A stretch of DNA of 38,282 nucleotides from Streptococcus mitis (lineage in GTDB: Bacteria; Bacillota; Bacilli; Lactobacillales; Streptococcaceae): contig NZ_WIJK01000022.1 in assembly GCF_009496285.1 (NCBI RefSeq), positions 1-38,282 of the forward strand, given 5' to 3'. Below are positions 7,200-17,015 of this stretch, piece after piece; position 1 is the stretch's first letter, and each line of letters starts with the position of its first letter. Under the pieces are notes generated by a model, which saw nothing but the letters and a program-made list of their open reading frames with translations, was not told the DNA's origin and made no database searches. The position numbers and the translations under genes were made by a program.

Positions 7200-9315
7200 T
7201 TGGAGCTAGGAGCGACAGATTCACTTTTTCGCGGTCAGCATCGATTTTTTTAACCCAAACGGTTACCAAATCGCCGACCGATACTACTTGACTTGGATGT
7301 TTGATAAATTTCTTACTCATATGAGAAATATGAATGAGACCATCCTCATGGATACCGATATCAACAAAGGCACCGAAGTCAACGACGTTGCGCACAACTC
7401 CTTCAAGTTTTTGCCCAACTTGTAAGTCTTTGATATCCAAAACATCCTGGCGAAGAACTGGAGCGTCAAAAGAGTCACGGAAATCACGACCTGGTTTGAG
7501 AAGGTCTGCGATAATATCTTTAAGTGTTTCTTGACCAAGGTCTAGCTCTTGAGCCATTTCATTAACTGATATAGATTTGAGTTTATCTTGCGCTTCTTCA
7601 TTTAGGTCTTTAATGTCCAAACGTTTGAAGAGTTCCTTGACTGCAGCATAGTTTTCTGGGTGAACACCAGTATTGTCAAGGATATTGCTACTTTCAGGGA
7701 TACGGAGGAAACCTGCAGCCTGTTCAAAAGCTTTAGCACCTAAACGAGGAACTTTCTTGATTTGAGCACGAGAAGTGATTTTACCTTCTTCTTCTCGATA
7801 CTTGACGATATTTTCTGAAATAGTTTTGTTTAGTCCTGCAACGTGTGAAAGTAAGGCTGGACTAGCTGTGTTAACATTGACACCGACTTGGTTAACTACT
7901 GTATCAACAACAAAGTCAAGACTTTCAGACAGTTTTTTCTGACTAACATCGTGCTGATATTGACCTACACCGATGGATTTGGGATCGATTTTAACCAACT
8001 CAGCAAGCGGGTCTTGCAAGCGACGAGCAATAGAAATAGCAGAACGTTTCTCAACGGTTAACTCTGGAAACTCTTGACGAGCAAGTTCACTAGCTGAGTA
8101 GACAGATGCCCCGCTCTCATTGACAATGACATAGCTGACGTCTGGAAAATCTTTAAGTACTTCTGCTACAAAGGCTTCACTCTCACGACTAGCAGTACCA
8201 TTTCCGATAGCAATGATTTCAACACCATATTGGCCAATCAAATCTGCCAAATCTCTCTTTGCTTCTTCAATCTGACGAGCTGAAGCTGGTTTGACTGGAT
8301 AAATGACTTGTGTCGTCAACATCTTTCCAGTCGCATCAACGACCGCAAGCTTGGCACCTGTACGAAAGGCAGGGTCAAATCCAAGAACAACGCGCCCTTT
8401 AAGAGGTGCTACCAGAAGAAGATTACGGAGGTTTTCTGAGAAGAGTTGAATGGCTCCTTCTTCTGCCTTCTCAGTTAGTTCAGTACGAATACGACGCTCA
8501 ATAGCTGGCAATACTTTTTTCTTAACAGATTGCTGAATAACTTCGTCAATATAGGCGTTCTTAACTTTGAAACGAGCAGCAAAGAAGGCAAGAATACGGT
8601 CCGTCGCATGTTCAAAACCGACCTTTAAGACACCTAGCTTCTCCCCACGATTAAGAGCAAGCGTACGGTAAGCTTGCATGTTTGCAACTGTTTCTGAGAA
8701 ATCGTAATAAATCTGAAAAACCTGCTTTTCATCAAGAGTTTCGTCTTTCAGTTGAGAAGTGATTTTAGAATGTCTAAGAACTTCTTGATAGGTCATCGAA
8801 CGCAAGTTAACATCCTCAGATAGAGCCTCAACTAAGATGTCTACTGCCCCCGCCAAGGCTTCTTTGCCAGTAGAAAATCCTTCACAGACAAATTTTTCTG
8901 CTTCAGCTTCTAAATAAGGAACATTTTGTAAAATCAAGCGAGCAAGTGGAAAGAGTCCAGCTTCACGGGCAATGGTTGCCTTTGTACGACGTTTTTCCTT
9001 ATAGGGAAGATAGAGTTCTTCAACGTCTGCGAGTTTTTCAGCTGCTAGGATAGCTTCTTCCAATTCCTTGGTTAGCTTGCCTTGCTCTTTGATTTTTGCT
9101 AAGACTGCTTCCTTACGGTCATTGAGGTTGGTTAGACTTTTATCGAGGTCGATAATAGCTTTGATAGCCACCTCATCCAAACTACCAGTCATGTCTTTCC
9201 GATAACGAGCGATAAAGGGAATAGTTGCTCCTTCTGCTGTCAAAGACAAAACTGTATCAATCTGCTTTAAGGTTACACCCAAATCTTGGGAAATTTTTTC
9301 ATATTTTTTATCCAT
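7186..9315 (-). CDS. tex: Tex family transcription accessory RNA-binding protein
   Basis: 709 residues, full length. Order: N-terminal Tex helical region; YqgF/RNase H-like domain (about 310-450, [19 protein letters not shown]); helix-hairpin-helix domains (about 475-550, [19 protein letters not shown]); and a C-terminal S1 RNA-binding domain (about 635-705, [22 protein letters not shown]). Tex binds nucleic acid and affects transcription, and in pneumococcus it is known but not essential. The start is unusual: no Shine-Dalgarno precedes it, and an extended -10 (TGGTATAAT) ends 6 bases before the ATG, which places transcription start at the A of the start codon. The mRNA should therefore be leaderless. 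Confidence 0.95.
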   Translation of the reverse strand: MDKKYEKISQDLGVTLKQIDTVLSLTAEGATIPFIARYRKDMTGSLDEVAIKAIIDLDKSLTNLNDRKEAVLAKIKEQGKLTKELEEAILAAEKLADVEELYLPYKEKRRTKATIAREAGLFPLARLILQNVPYLEAEAEKFVCEGFSTGKEALAGAVDILVEALSEDVNLRSMTYQEVLRHSKITSQLKDETLDEKQVFQIYYDFSETVANMQAYRTLALNRGEKLGVLKVGFEHATDRILAFFAARFKVKNAYIDEVIQQSVKKKVLPAIERRIRTELTEKAEEGAIQLFSENLRNLLLVAPLKGRVVLGFDPAFRTGAKLAVVDATGKMLTTQVIYPVKPASARQIEEAKRDLADLIGQYGVEIIAIGNGTASRESEAFVAEVLKDFPDVSYVIVNESGASVYSASELARQEFPELTVEKRSAISIARRLQDPLAELVKIDPKSIGVGQYQHDVSQKKLSESLDFVVDTVVNQVGVNVNTASPALLSHVAGLNKTISENIVKYREEEGKITSRAQIKKVPRLGAKAFEQAAGFLRIPESSNILDNTGVHPENYAAVKELFKRLDIKDLNEEAQDKLKSISVNEMAQELDLGQETLKDIIADLLKPGRDFRDSFDAPVLRQDVLDIKDLQVGQKLEGVVRNVVDFGAFVDIGIHEDGLIHISHMSKKFIKHPSQVVSVGDLVTVWVKKIDADREKVNLSLLAPNESN

Positions 9316-9321
9316 AGAACT

Positions 9322-9330
9322 ATTATACCA
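9322..9330 (-). promoter_or_regulatory. tex promoter giving a leaderless mRNA
   Basis: TGG-TATAAT on the minus strand is a perfect extended -10 (hexamer 9322-9327). Six bases separate the hexamer from the tex ATG, matching the usual -7 to +1 distance. The -35 is weak, as is common with extended -10 promoters. Confidence 0.7.
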
Positions 9331-9441
9331 TAAGGAAGAAAGCTTGTTTTCATTAATGTCACAGTTAGCTTGGTATTTGTTGAAGATTAAAATTCATTGG
9401 TCTTAACAATTTAAAATTAAACCTTTTGGCTGAAATAATAG

Positions 9442-9447
9442 TATAAT
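9442..9447 (+). promoter_or_regulatory. -10 element for the small-protein/permease operon
   Basis: A consensus TATAAT stands 31 bases upstream of the 43-residue gene. The -35 region is not clear. Confidence 0.5.
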
Positions 9448-9478
9448 AGAGGAAACGATTAGAATTGAGGTATGCCCA

Positions 9479-9610
9479 ATGGCTGTTAAATTTACAAAAA
9501 CTGATGACTTAGATAAGATGTTCGAAGAATTCGCTAAACTTCCTGATTTGAAGCAAGTAGCTTTTCCAGATGACAAGGAAAAGAAAGATAAGGCAGAAAA
9601 GAAAAAATAG
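9479..9610 (+). CDS. Small 43-residue conserved-looking protein
   Basis: Starts ATGGCTGTTAAATTTAC, with GAGG 8 bases upstream; an ATG 7 bases earlier is out of frame and closes after five codons. The peptide (MAVKFTKTDDLDKMFEEFAK and so on) is amphipathic and highly charged with a lysine-rich tail, has no membrane helix, and should be cytoplasmic. It ends in TAG directly touching the permease ATG, so the two are translationally coupled. I recall a named small family of similar peptides in pneumococcal annotation (SPJ_0845 family), but that is memory only. Function unknown. Confidence 0.75.
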   Translation: MAVKFTKTDDLDKMFEEFAKLPDLKQVAFPDDKEKKDKAEKKK

Positions 9611-10516
9611 ATGGATTTCTTTCAAAACCTACCTTCAAGTCTTTTACAAGCTAGTGCCATTTTTCTATCAATTATTATTGAAGCATTGCCCTTCGTTTTG
9701 ATTGGTAGCGTCATCTCTGGTGCTATTGAAGTCTATGTCACACCTGAGAAGGTTTATAAATTTCTCCCTAAAAATCGCATGGGGAGAATCTTTTTTGGTA
9801 CCTTCATTGGTTTTCTCTTTCCTTCATGTGAGTGTGGAATCGTTCCGATCATCAATCGTTTCTTGGAAAAAAAGGTTCCAAGCTATACAGCGGTACCTTT
9901 TTTAGTAACGGCTCCTATCATCAATCCCATCGTACTTTTTGCAACTTATTCAGCCTTTGGTAATTCATTTAAAATGGTCTTACTCCGCGCTTTAGGTTCG
10001 ATTCTTGTTGCTACTATATTGGGTATCTTACTTGGATTTTTCTGGGAAGGATCGATTCAAAAGGAAAATAGACTTGCGTGTCATGAACATGATTTTTCTC
10101 ACTTGACCAAAGGTCAGAAACTTCTTCAGGTCTTTATCCAAGCTATTGATGAATTCTTTGATATGGGACGTTATTTGGTCTTTGGCTGTCTTTTTGCAAG
10201 TATAGTCCAAGTATATGTGCCAACCCGGATCCTGACTTCTATCAGCGCAACACCACTACTTGCTATTGTTCTCTTGATGGTCTTATCCTTCCTTCTATCA
10301 CTTTGTAGTGAAGCGGATGCCTTTATTGGCTCTTCGCTGCTCTCTAGTTTCGGATTTGCGCCAGTTCTTGCCTTTCTGGTTATTGGACCAATGCTTGATG
10401 TCAAAAACCTACTCATGATGAAGAATTATCTTAAAACTCGCTTTATTTGGCAGTTCATGACCATTGTGACTCTTGTTGTTCTTGTCTATTCTTATCTAGT
10501 CGGGGTGATGCTATGA
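9611..10516 (+). CDS. YraQ/ArsP-type permease (UPF0718, DUF318)
   Basis: 301 residues with about eight membrane helices. The family signature PSCECGIVP is at 71-79 with C73 and C75 in the membrane, and a second conserved SEADAFIGSSLLS lies at about 235-247. Members include ArsP, which exports organoarsenicals, and many with no known substrate. The stop overlaps the start of the next gene (ATGA). Pairing with a DUF1980/TIGR03943 protein recurs in Firmicutes, as in Bacillus YcgR/YcgQ, and suggests one transport complex. The substrate is not deducible; a metal or metalloid is a guess from family members. Confidence 0.85.
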   Translation: MDFFQNLPSSLLQASAIFLSIIIEALPFVLIGSVISGAIEVYVTPEKVYKFLPKNRMGRIFFGTFIGFLFPSCECGIVPIINRFLEKKVPSYTAVPFLVTAPIINPIVLFATYSAFGNSFKMVLLRALGSILVATILGILLGFFWEGSIQKENRLACHEHDFSHLTKGQKLLQVFIQAIDEFFDMGRYLVFGCLFASIVQVYVPTRILTSISATPLLAIVLLMVLSFLLSLCSEADAFIGSSLLSSFGFAPVLAFLVIGPMLDVKNLLMMKNYLKTRFIWQFMTIVTLVVLVYSYLVGVML

Positions 10517-11328
10517 TACGATTTCTTATTCTGATGAGTTATTTTTTCTTAACCCTTTATCTACACCTATCTGGTAAGCTCAATCAATATCTAAACCTCC
10601 ACTACTCTTATCTGGCTTATATAACAATGGTGTTGTCTTTCTTGCTAGCCATCGTTCAAGCCTATATTTGCTTCAAGCGTTTGAAAGAACATAGTCACTT
10701 ACATAGTTTTGCAGCCAAGCTTGCTAGTTTTGTCCTCTTAAGTTTACCCTTGTTAGTTGGATTTACATTTCCAACTGTCACTCTGGATTCGCAAACAGTA
10801 TCGGCAAAAGGCTATTATTTTCCTCTGTCAGAAGGAACGGACAAGGCAATCCAAGCAAGCGAAGGTACGAGCAGTCAGTATCTTAAGCCGGATACCAGTA
10901 GGTTTTATTCACACACAGCTTATGTAGACACTGTTCGTAAGATTGCTGATAAGTATTTAGCTCAATCTAGTATTGTTATCAAGGATGAAAATTACTTGGA
11001 AGTCATGGAAGCTATCTATGATTATCCAAATGAATTTGAAGGCAAGGAAATCGAGTTTATTGGCTTTATCTACAACGATCCAAATCATGCCAATAGTCAG
11101 TTCGTTTTTCGTTTCGGTATCATGCACTGTATCGCTGATTCGGGAGTTTTTGGCCTTTTGACCACAGGAAATATCAATCATTATGAAAATAATACCTGGG
11201 TAAGAGTCAAAGGTAAGATTAGCAATCACTATCACAAGGAACTTAACCAAGTCCTCCCAACTCTTGAAGTTCAATCTTTCGTAAAAGTCGATAAGCCAGA
11301 GAATCCTTATGTTTACAAAGAATTTTAA
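10513..11328 (+). CDS. TIGR03943/DUF1980 (YcgQ-like) membrane protein
   Basis: 271 residues from the ATG at 10513; I prefer this to an in-frame ATG 66 bases upstream because it gives a normal membrane N-terminus and the usual ATGA overlap with the permease. Membrane helices lie at about 3-20, 33-52 and 70-90. The extracytoplasmic C-terminal half carries YDYPNEFEGKEIEFIGFIY and FVFRFGIMHCIADSGVFGLL, typical of the YcgQ family, with an OB-fold-like end (WVRVKGKISN). It is the partner of the preceding permease. The molecular role is unknown. Confidence 0.83.
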   Translation: MIRFLILMSYFFLTLYLHLSGKLNQYLNLHYSYLAYITMVLSFLLAIVQAYICFKRLKEHSHLHSFAAKLASFVLLSLPLLVGFTFPTVTLDSQTVSAKGYYFPLSEGTDKAIQASEGTSSQYLKPDTSRFYSHTAYVDTVRKIADKYLAQSSIVIKDENYLEVMEAIYDYPNEFEGKEIEFIGFIYNDPNHANSQFVFRFGIMHCIADSGVFGLLTTGNINHYENNTWVRVKGKISNHYHKELNQVLPTLEVQSFVKVDKPENPYVYKEF

Positions 11329-11354
11329 AAAGTAGCCTGAGTGGGCTACTTTTT
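11327..11354. terminator. Bidirectional terminator overlapping two convergent stop codons
   Basis: AAAAAGTAGCC (11327-11337) pairs with GGCTACTTTTT (11344-11354). It overlaps the stop codon of the plus-strand DUF1980 gene and the last codons of the minus-strand TPR gene. Confidence 0.9.
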
Positions 11355-11957
11355 CTTGTTTAACAAGTCTTTAACTTCTTGAGCTCCAATCTGATCGCCT
11401 GCTTTTTCAAAAAGATCGATAGCTTGCAAAAAATTCTCTTGCGATTTTTCAGGTTTTTCTACAGAATAAATCTCTCCCAAACCTCTGAAGGAACAGGCTT
11501 GAGCTATCAGATCATCTGTTTGTAATGCTTGCTTTAAGGACTGTTCCATATACATGATTGCTTTTGCTATTTCCCCTAGTTTTAATCGTAAATAACCTTG
11601 CTCATAATTATTGACAGAAGATTTGAGTGCATCCTCTGAAAAAGATTTTTTAATGATTTCTCGCTCTTTATCGATATAGTTAAGAGCCGTTTGATAGTCA
11701 TTCATTTCACGATAAACCATAGCTAACTGGTGATAGCCTATATGTTCATTTTCTTTATCTTGACTTGATATAGCTACTTCAAGATAGTTTTGATAAATCA
11801 GCAAAGCTTCTTTGTAATCTTTTTCAAAGAACTTAATATACCCCATTAAAATGAGAAGGTCATAATCCTTACATGTTTCCAATGAGAAGTTTTCTGAGAC
11901 TAATTTCTTGGCCTCTTCAATCTTCCCCTCAAACAATAATTCCCAGGCTTTTTTCAT
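11346..11957 (-). CDS. TPR-repeat protein
   Basis: 203 residues made of helical repeats. TPR-like units are visible at about 33-66 (GYIKFFEKDYKEALLIYQNYL), 73-105 (GYHQLAMVYREMNDYQTALNYI), 118-145 and 155-190 (ACSFRGLGEIYS). No enzyme or membrane domain, so it is a cytoplasmic protein-binding scaffold. GGAGG lies 8 bases before the start. It is the last gene of a three-gene unit behind the zinc-ribbon and nucleotidyltransferase-like genes (17-base gap). The partner is unknown. Confidence 0.8.
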   Translation of the reverse strand: MKKAWELLFEGKIEEAKKLVSENFSLETCKDYDLLILMGYIKFFEKDYKEALLIYQNYLEVAISSQDKENEHIGYHQLAMVYREMNDYQTALNYIDKEREIIKKSFSEDALKSSVNNYEQGYLRLKLGEIAKAIMYMEQSLKQALQTDDLIAQACSFRGLGEIYSVEKPEKSQENFLQAIDLFEKAGDQIGAQEVKDLLNKKK

Positions 11958-11974
11958 ACTTATAATCCTCCATC

Positions 11975-13027
11975 TTATGTAGTATAGAAATCAATCGACA
12001 AATCACTATCAGACTCGTATTTTTTCCATGCTAGGCTAAAGCCATAATAATCTTCATATTCTGGATGCCAGTCATAATAAAGTGGGATACGGCTAAATTT
12101 TCTTGCAACTACTTCATCTTCAAATTCTGGGGACTCTCCTGCAGTAATTCCAAATTGAAGGCCATTCAGTTCCCAGGTATTTCCCCAAACATTTTCGTCT
12201 GATAGAACGTCAATCCAACGAGAGGCATCAATATCAAAATCTGCACATAATTCAAGTTCTAACAATTTTCTGTAGTTTACCTTTGCAGGCTTTATATAAA
12301 AGGCTCCATCAACCTGATACTTTTTATCTTGTACTTGAATTTGTGTGATTTTCATCGGAATTGGAACTCTATTTAACTCCAACCAAAAATAGCCTAGAGG
12401 AGTTTTGATTGCATGGTAAATTTGTTTAGACTCTATTTTTACTTTTTTCGAGCAAGCATTTAGAATTCTTCCATGCTCAAGTATATTTTTACAAACTATT
12501 TTTGAAGTCTCGGGATCAAAAATAGAATACCTACGGATAACCCTTTTTAACTTTTCAGCGGGATAAGTGATATCTCTTGGGTAAGCATGATATTTCTGGA
12601 CTACCAGAGCTATTTTTTCAATATTTTCCTTTCCAGTTGGTACAATCACACCATGCCCAATATGAATACTTGGATCATCACAGATATAAGTATATCCATT
12701 TCCACCTTCTTGAAACTCAACGACAACGAGATTCAACTCCTGATCAGGATCGAAAAGTGGTTCAACTTTTTCATTGGTCTGGCGCTCATAAAAAGTGAAA
12801 CAACCTGGATTATCCTCTTCACCAAAGACCATTAAACTACCACAATTTGGGCACTTCCACATATAAAAGGAAGCCTCCGAAATGTCTTCATAGGAAATTC
12901 TATCATGTTCGTCAGTATTGTTAAAAATATCCTCAAGCAACTCATCCGAATAAACCGAATAAGCATTTGGATCAGGCGCTTGGTGGTCGTTCATTGCTTG
13001 ACCACATCTACATGTCCATTTTCCCAT
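11975..13027 (-). CDS. Zinc-ribbon protein of unknown function
   Basis: 350 residues. A zinc ribbon is split over the N-terminus (C6, C8 in WTCRCGQ; C59, C62 in WKCPNCGS) with an acidic insert between the pairs. The remaining 250 residues show no motif I recognise. They are acidic and end in an aromatic-rich segment (YYDWHPEYEDYYGFSLAWKK), the kind of composition seen in immunity proteins of polymorphic toxin systems, though that is only a resemblance. GAGG lies 6 bases before the start. It starts 8 bases after the nucleotidyltransferase-like gene and precedes the TPR gene by 17 bases. Confidence 0.7.
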   Translation of the reverse strand: MGKWTCRCGQAMNDHQAPDPNAYSVYSDELLEDIFNNTDEHDRISYEDISEASFYMWKCPNCGSLMVFGEEDNPGCFTFYERQTNEKVEPLFDPDQELNLVVVEFQEGGNGYTYICDDPSIHIGHGVIVPTGKENIEKIALVVQKYHAYPRDITYPAEKLKRVIRRYSIFDPETSKIVCKNILEHGRILNACSKKVKIESKQIYHAIKTPLGYFWLELNRVPIPMKITQIQVQDKKYQVDGAFYIKPAKVNYRKLLELELCADFDIDASRWIDVLSDENVWGNTWELNGLQFGITAGESPEFEDEVVARKFSRIPLYYDWHPEYEDYYGFSLAWKKYESDSDLSIDFYTT

Positions 13028-13035
13028 ATCTAACC

Positions 13036-13812
13036 TCAGTCACGACTTAATTCTTCAAGGAAAAAATGATTGAGAGCTTCCCAGTCTTTCTTCTCTTCGG
13101 TAACACTTTGGATGTAATCATCTATCTCTTGTATATTTTTGGTGATGTAGTCCTGGATGGGCTTAATTGGCTCAATTTCCATACCTTCAGGTCCATTTAT
13201 CTTGATATCAAGCAATCTAGACACATGCTCTTTCATTTCATCAGGAAGCAATTCTTTCACTAAATCATCAAATAAAATCGGTGGAACAGAATGATATTTT
13301 TCTATCCAACGACAGGCTAAAATTGGACGCAGAGCATAGAAGTACTTTTTAGGTTTGACCTTGTCTCCTGAAAGATACTTATTCATTTGAGTTCTAGCAG
13401 TATTCAAGTAATGGTGGAGCATCTTTTTCTCGGAAAAATACTGACTAACAAGCGGACGGATACGGTCAATAAAGCCTTCGTCTTGCTGGTAAACGATTGG
13501 CGACTGTAACCACTCAAAGAGGGTTGGATTTGACTTATAAAGCAACTTTAAAGCCTTGTCCAAATCCCAGCCACTCACATCCCAGGTATCGTCAATTGGT
13601 AGTTCTATGACATCGCGATGATCGTTCAAACTAAGATAAAAATCTTGCTTATGCTTGTAAATGAAACGCACATCAAAGTCACTATCCGGAGACTCGAAGC
13701 CCCAAGCGCGACTGCCAGACTCAATTGCCCACAATACGGTAACATCATAATCACGTTCAATTTCCGCTAGTTTTTCAGGTACCAGAACATTCATTTCTTC
13801 TTGTGTTTGCAT
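13036..13812 (-). CDS. Nucleotidyltransferase-fold protein (YcgL-like, COG3541)
   Basis: 258 residues from the ATG at 13812 (MQTQEEMNVL). An in-frame ATG 36 bases upstream would add a basic 12-residue extension but has no ribosome binding site; the chosen one has only a weak AGAGAA. Residues 33-47 hold the nucleotidyltransferase signature GSRAWGFESPDSDFD, with D45 and D47 as metal ligands. A helical C-terminal part follows. Homologues include Bacillus YcgL, whose substrate is unknown. The fold transfers nucleotides to small molecules, proteins or RNA. It leads a unit with zinc-ribbon and TPR genes. Confidence 0.8.
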   Translation of the reverse strand: MQTQEEMNVLVPEKLAEIERDYDVTVLWAIESGSRAWGFESPDSDFDVRFIYKHKQDFYLSLNDHRDVIELPIDDTWDVSGWDLDKALKLLYKSNPTLFEWLQSPIVYQQDEGFIDRIRPLVSQYFSEKKMLHHYLNTARTQMNKYLSGDKVKPKKYFYALRPILACRWIEKYHSVPPILFDDLVKELLPDEMKEHVSRLLDIKINGPEGMEIEPIKPIQDYITKNIQEIDDYIQSVTEEKKDWEALNHFFLEELSRD

Positions 13813-13896
13813 GGTGATTCTCTTTCTTATTAATTTCTTATACCCCATTTTATCAGAATCCTAGGACATTATCAAAAATTACTATAGTATCTACAG

Positions 13897-13919
13897 AAAA
13901 AAGCCTACGATAGGCTTTT
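13897..13919 (-). terminator. Terminator of the polyamine operon
   Basis: AAAAGCCTA (13899-13907) pairs with TAGGCTTTT (13911-13919), with a T-run on the minus strand immediately after the aguB stop codon. Confidence 0.85.
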
Positions 13920-13920
13920 C

Positions 13921-14796
13921 TCATCTCACAATATCTTTATACATATCTGGTCTTCTGTCTCTAAACAGACCCCAATTTAGGCGTTCATTTGCTCCCTTGT
14001 CAAGGTTATAAGTTGTTAACAAGATAGCTTCGCCTTGTCGTTCTGCTTGAGTCAAGATAGCTCCTGTTTCATCGGTCATAAAGGATGAACCGTAGAAATT
14101 AAGACTAGAACTTTGGCCCCCGTTTTCCTCGCAAGGTTGTACTTCTTCCAAGCCATAACGATTGGCAGCAATAACTGGGACAATATTTGCTGCTGCGTGT
14201 CCTTGCATGGTTCGTTGCCAATGGCCACAACTATCTGTATCCAAAATAGGCTCTGAACCAATGGCTGTTGGGTAAAAGAGTAATTCTGCACCATTTAAGG
14301 CAAGGCAACGGGCTGTTTCAGGGAACCACTGGTCCCAACAGATCCCAATACCAATCTTGGCATAGCGTGTATCCCAGACCTTGAAACCTGTGTTTCCAGG
14401 AGTAAAGAAGAATTTTTCTTGATAATAATGGTCATCTGGTATATGCGTTTTGCGATAAACTCCTAGCACTTCTCCATCAGCATCAATGATAGCAATAGAA
14501 TTGTATAAAACATTGCCATCCTTTTCATAGAAACTAATTGGTAGAACAACCTGTAGTTCCTTAGCAATCACTTTAAAATGCTGAATGGCTGTATTTTCTG
14601 TCACCGACTGGGCATGCTGGTAGTAGTCATACTGGCGTTCCTGACAGAAATAGGGACGTTCAAACAACTCGGGCAAGAGAATAATTTGTGCGCCTTGTTC
14701 TGCAGCCTGACGTACTAAACGCTCTGCTGTTTGGATATTTGTTGCCACATCCTTGGCGCATTGCATCTGGATTGCTGCAACTTTTACATTTCTCAT
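13921..14796 (-). CDS. aguB: N-carbamoylputrescine amidase
   Basis: 291 residues, standard length. It is a nitrilase-superfamily enzyme with the Glu-Lys-Cys triad visible: E43 (LLPELFERPYF), K116 (YRKTHIPD) and C153 (GIGICWDQWFPE). It hydrolyses N-carbamoylputrescine to putrescine, CO2 and ammonia, the last step from arginine to putrescine. It follows aguA by 9 bases and is the last gene of the operon before a strong terminator. The aguA neighbour makes this substrate assignment much firmer than the fold alone. Confidence 0.95.
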   Translation of the reverse strand: MRNVKVAAIQMQCAKDVATNIQTAERLVRQAAEQGAQIILLPELFERPYFCQERQYDYYQHAQSVTENTAIQHFKVIAKELQVVLPISFYEKDGNVLYNSIAIIDADGEVLGVYRKTHIPDDHYYQEKFFFTPGNTGFKVWDTRYAKIGIGICWDQWFPETARCLALNGAELLFYPTAIGSEPILDTDSCGHWQRTMQGHAAANIVPVIAANRYGLEEVQPCEENGGQSSSLNFYGSSFMTDETGAILTQAERQGEAILLTTYNLDKGANERLNWGLFRDRRPDMYKDIVR

Positions 14797-14805
14797 CTTT
14801 TTCTC

Positions 14806-15891
14806 CTATTCTGGGATTTGTTGGGTGATACAGTGGATATTGCCACCACCTAAAAGAATATCTCTAGCTGGTATTCCGACAACTTCACGGTCTGGGAAAC
14901 ACTTACTGAGGATATCCAAGGCAACTTGATCGTTTACATCCTGAAATTGCGGCACCAAGACAGACCTATTTGCAATGTAAAAGTTCACATAGGAAGCAGC
15001 AAGCCTTTCACCTGCGTATCGCTCTTCTTCTCCTTCTTCGTAGGAATAACCAGGAAGATCTTCTTCTGTCACAACTTGTCGAACTGCAGGGATAGGCAAT
15101 TTATGAATGGTGAAGTGACGACCTTTTGCATCCGTTTCCTTCTCTAAAAGCGCTAAATCAGCTGCTGACATGGCATATTGAGGATCATTTTGATCATCTG
15201 TCCAAGCCAAGACAAGCTCAGCAGGACCAACAAAGGCTGCAACATTGTCAACGTGTTCATTGGTTTCATCCTGATAAATACCATAAGGAAGCCAGATAAC
15301 TTTGTCAGCACCAAGGCTCTCTAATAAGGTATTCTCGATTTCCTCTTTAGTCAGGTGAGGATTGCGACCAGGACTAAGCAAGCAACTTTCAGTCACAAGA
15401 ATGGTTCCTTGACCATCGCTATGTATGGCTCCACCTTCTAGTACAAATGGTTTTGCGTCGTAAACAGGTACCTCTAAGACTTCTGCAAAACGACTGGCCA
15501 CTTGGTCATCTGCTTCATAGTCTTGATAGAGTCCATCCACTGCACCACCCCAGGCATTGAAAGACCAGTCTACCGCTAACTTTCCCCTTTTATCATTAAG
15601 GAGAATGGTCGGACCTGTATCTCGCGCCCAGGCATCATTTGTTGGAATATCTAGATAAACGACCTGGTCTCCAAGATAAGATTGGGCTTCAGATAGATAG
15701 TCCTCCTCCACCAAAAGATAGACTGTTTCCCCTTGGGCAATGGTTTTGATAATCTGGCTAAAAGCATTTTTAGCTGCCTTTCCTTGAAAAGGCCACGAAC
15801 CTGGTCTAGTTGGCCATATCATGAGAGTTCCATGATGGGGTTCATACTCTGCTGGCATACGATAACCTAATTTTTTTGGACTGTCCATCAT
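14806..15891 (-). CDS. aguA: Agmatine deiminase
   Basis: 361 residues, normal for the family. A peptidyl-arginine-deiminase-fold enzyme that converts agmatine to N-carbamoylputrescine and ammonia. Visible elements: WARDTGPT (substrate-binding Asp), [12 protein letters not shown], the His in NEHVDN, and the C-terminal nucleophile Cys in GGGNIHC (C354). The start overlaps the nspC stop by 4 bases; AAGGAG lies 8 bases before ATGATG, so either Met could be used. This is the biosynthetic version in a polyamine operon, not the catabolic AgDI cluster, because no putrescine carbamoyltransferase or antiporter gene is nearby. Confidence 0.95.
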   Translation of the reverse strand: MMDSPKKLGYRMPAEYEPHHGTLMIWPTRPGSWPFQGKAAKNAFSQIIKTIAQGETVYLLVEEDYLSEAQSYLGDQVVYLDIPTNDAWARDTGPTILLNDKRGKLAVDWSFNAWGGAVDGLYQDYEADDQVASRFAEVLEVPVYDAKPFVLEGGAIHSDGQGTILVTESCLLSPGRNPHLTKEEIENTLLESLGADKVIWLPYGIYQDETNEHVDNVAAFVGPAELVLAWTDDQNDPQYAMSAADLALLEKETDAKGRHFTIHKLPIPAVRQVVTEEDLPGYSYEEGEEERYAGERLAASYVNFYIANRSVLVPQFQDVNDQVALDILSKCFPDREVVGIPARDILLGGGNIHCITQQIPE

Positions 15892-17015
15892 GATAATCTC
15901 TCCTTAAAGTCTTGGTAACCAAAGGCCTTGACTAAACTGCATTCACCCTCTTTATCCATCACATACAAACTTGGAAGTCCAATACCGTTAAAGGTATTAT
16001 TTTTTACAAAGGAGTAGATTGCCATGTCCTCGAAATAAAGTCTATCACCGATTTCAATCGGTTTTTCAAAGCTGTAATCTCCAATGATATCCCCTGTTAG
16101 GCAAGTATTTGAAGATAGTCTATAAGTATAAGGTTTTTCTTGCTCTTCAAAACCGTCTCTCAATGGTGGGCGATATGGCATTTCAAGGACATCTGGCATA
16201 TGACAGCTTGCTGAGGCGTCTAGCACCAAGGTTTCAATCCCATTTTCAACGATGTCTAAGACTTCAGTAGCCAAATAACCAGCATTAAGAGCAATGGCTT
16301 CTCCGGGTTCGATATAAACGTCAAGGTTATAAGTTTCTCGAATTCGTTTAATCTCAGAAATCAGTAAATCCACATCATAGTCATCTCTTGTAATGTGATG
16401 TCCACCACCCATATTAAGCCATTTTACCTGATGCAAGTACTGTCCAAACTGCTCTTCTACAGCTTTCAAGGTTGTCGCTAAATCATCTGCCCCTTGCTCA
16501 CAAAGAGTATGAAAATGAAGCCCGTCCACCAAGTCCAGCAAATCACTTGGTATCTTATCTGAAGTCACTCCAAAACGGGATCCAGGAGCACAAGGGTCAT
16601 AGAGCGCGTGATCTCCCTGAGTAGAACACTGAGGATTGAGGCGTAGACCTACACTAATACCAGCTTCCCGACAAGTTTGACCGTATTTTCGTAATTGTCT
16701 CTCTGAGTTAAAGACGATATGATCAGATATTTGAAGTAACTCTTCCATGTCTGATTCCTTGAATGCAGGCGCAAAAACATGGACTTCCCCAGGGAACTCT
16801 TCTCTAGCTAGCTTAGCTTCATAGAGTCCACTAGCCGTCGTACCAGAGAGATACTGGCTAATCAAAGGATAGGTTTTATAGAGAGAATAAGCCTTTTGAG
16901 CTAGCAAAACCTTACAACCTGCCTTTTCCTGAACCTCTTGCAGAATGCTACAATTTTCTTCTAGTTTTGCTAAATCAATGACGTAAGCTGGTGTTGGTAC
17001 TTGTTCTAACTTCAT
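15888..17015 (-). CDS. nspC: Carboxynorspermidine/carboxyspermidine decarboxylase
   Basis: 375 residues from the ATG at 17015, which overlaps the upstream stop (TAATG) and has GGTGG 4 bases before it; an earlier in-frame ATG lies inside the preceding gene. A fold-III PLP decarboxylase (alanine-racemase barrel): PLP lysine K41 in [10 protein letters not shown], glycine-rich phosphate loop IEPGEAIAL, and the C-terminal active-site Cys in [11 protein letters not shown]. It decarboxylates carboxyspermidine (or carboxynorspermidine). With putrescine made by this same operon, spermidine is the likely product. Confidence 0.92.
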   Translation of the reverse strand: MKLEQVPTPAYVIDLAKLEENCSILQEVQEKAGCKVLLAQKAYSLYKTYPLISQYLSGTTASGLYEAKLAREEFPGEVHVFAPAFKESDMEELLQISDHIVFNSERQLRKYGQTCREAGISVGLRLNPQCSTQGDHALYDPCAPGSRFGVTSDKIPSDLLDLVDGLHFHTLCEQGADDLATTLKAVEEQFGQYLHQVKWLNMGGGHHITRDDYDVDLLISEIKRIRETYNLDVYIEPGEAIALNAGYLATEVLDIVENGIETLVLDASASCHMPDVLEMPYRPPLRDGFEEQEKPYTYRLSSNTCLTGDIIGDYSFEKPIEIGDRLYFEDMAIYSFVKNNTFNGIGLPSLYVMDKEGECSLVKAFGYQDFKERLS

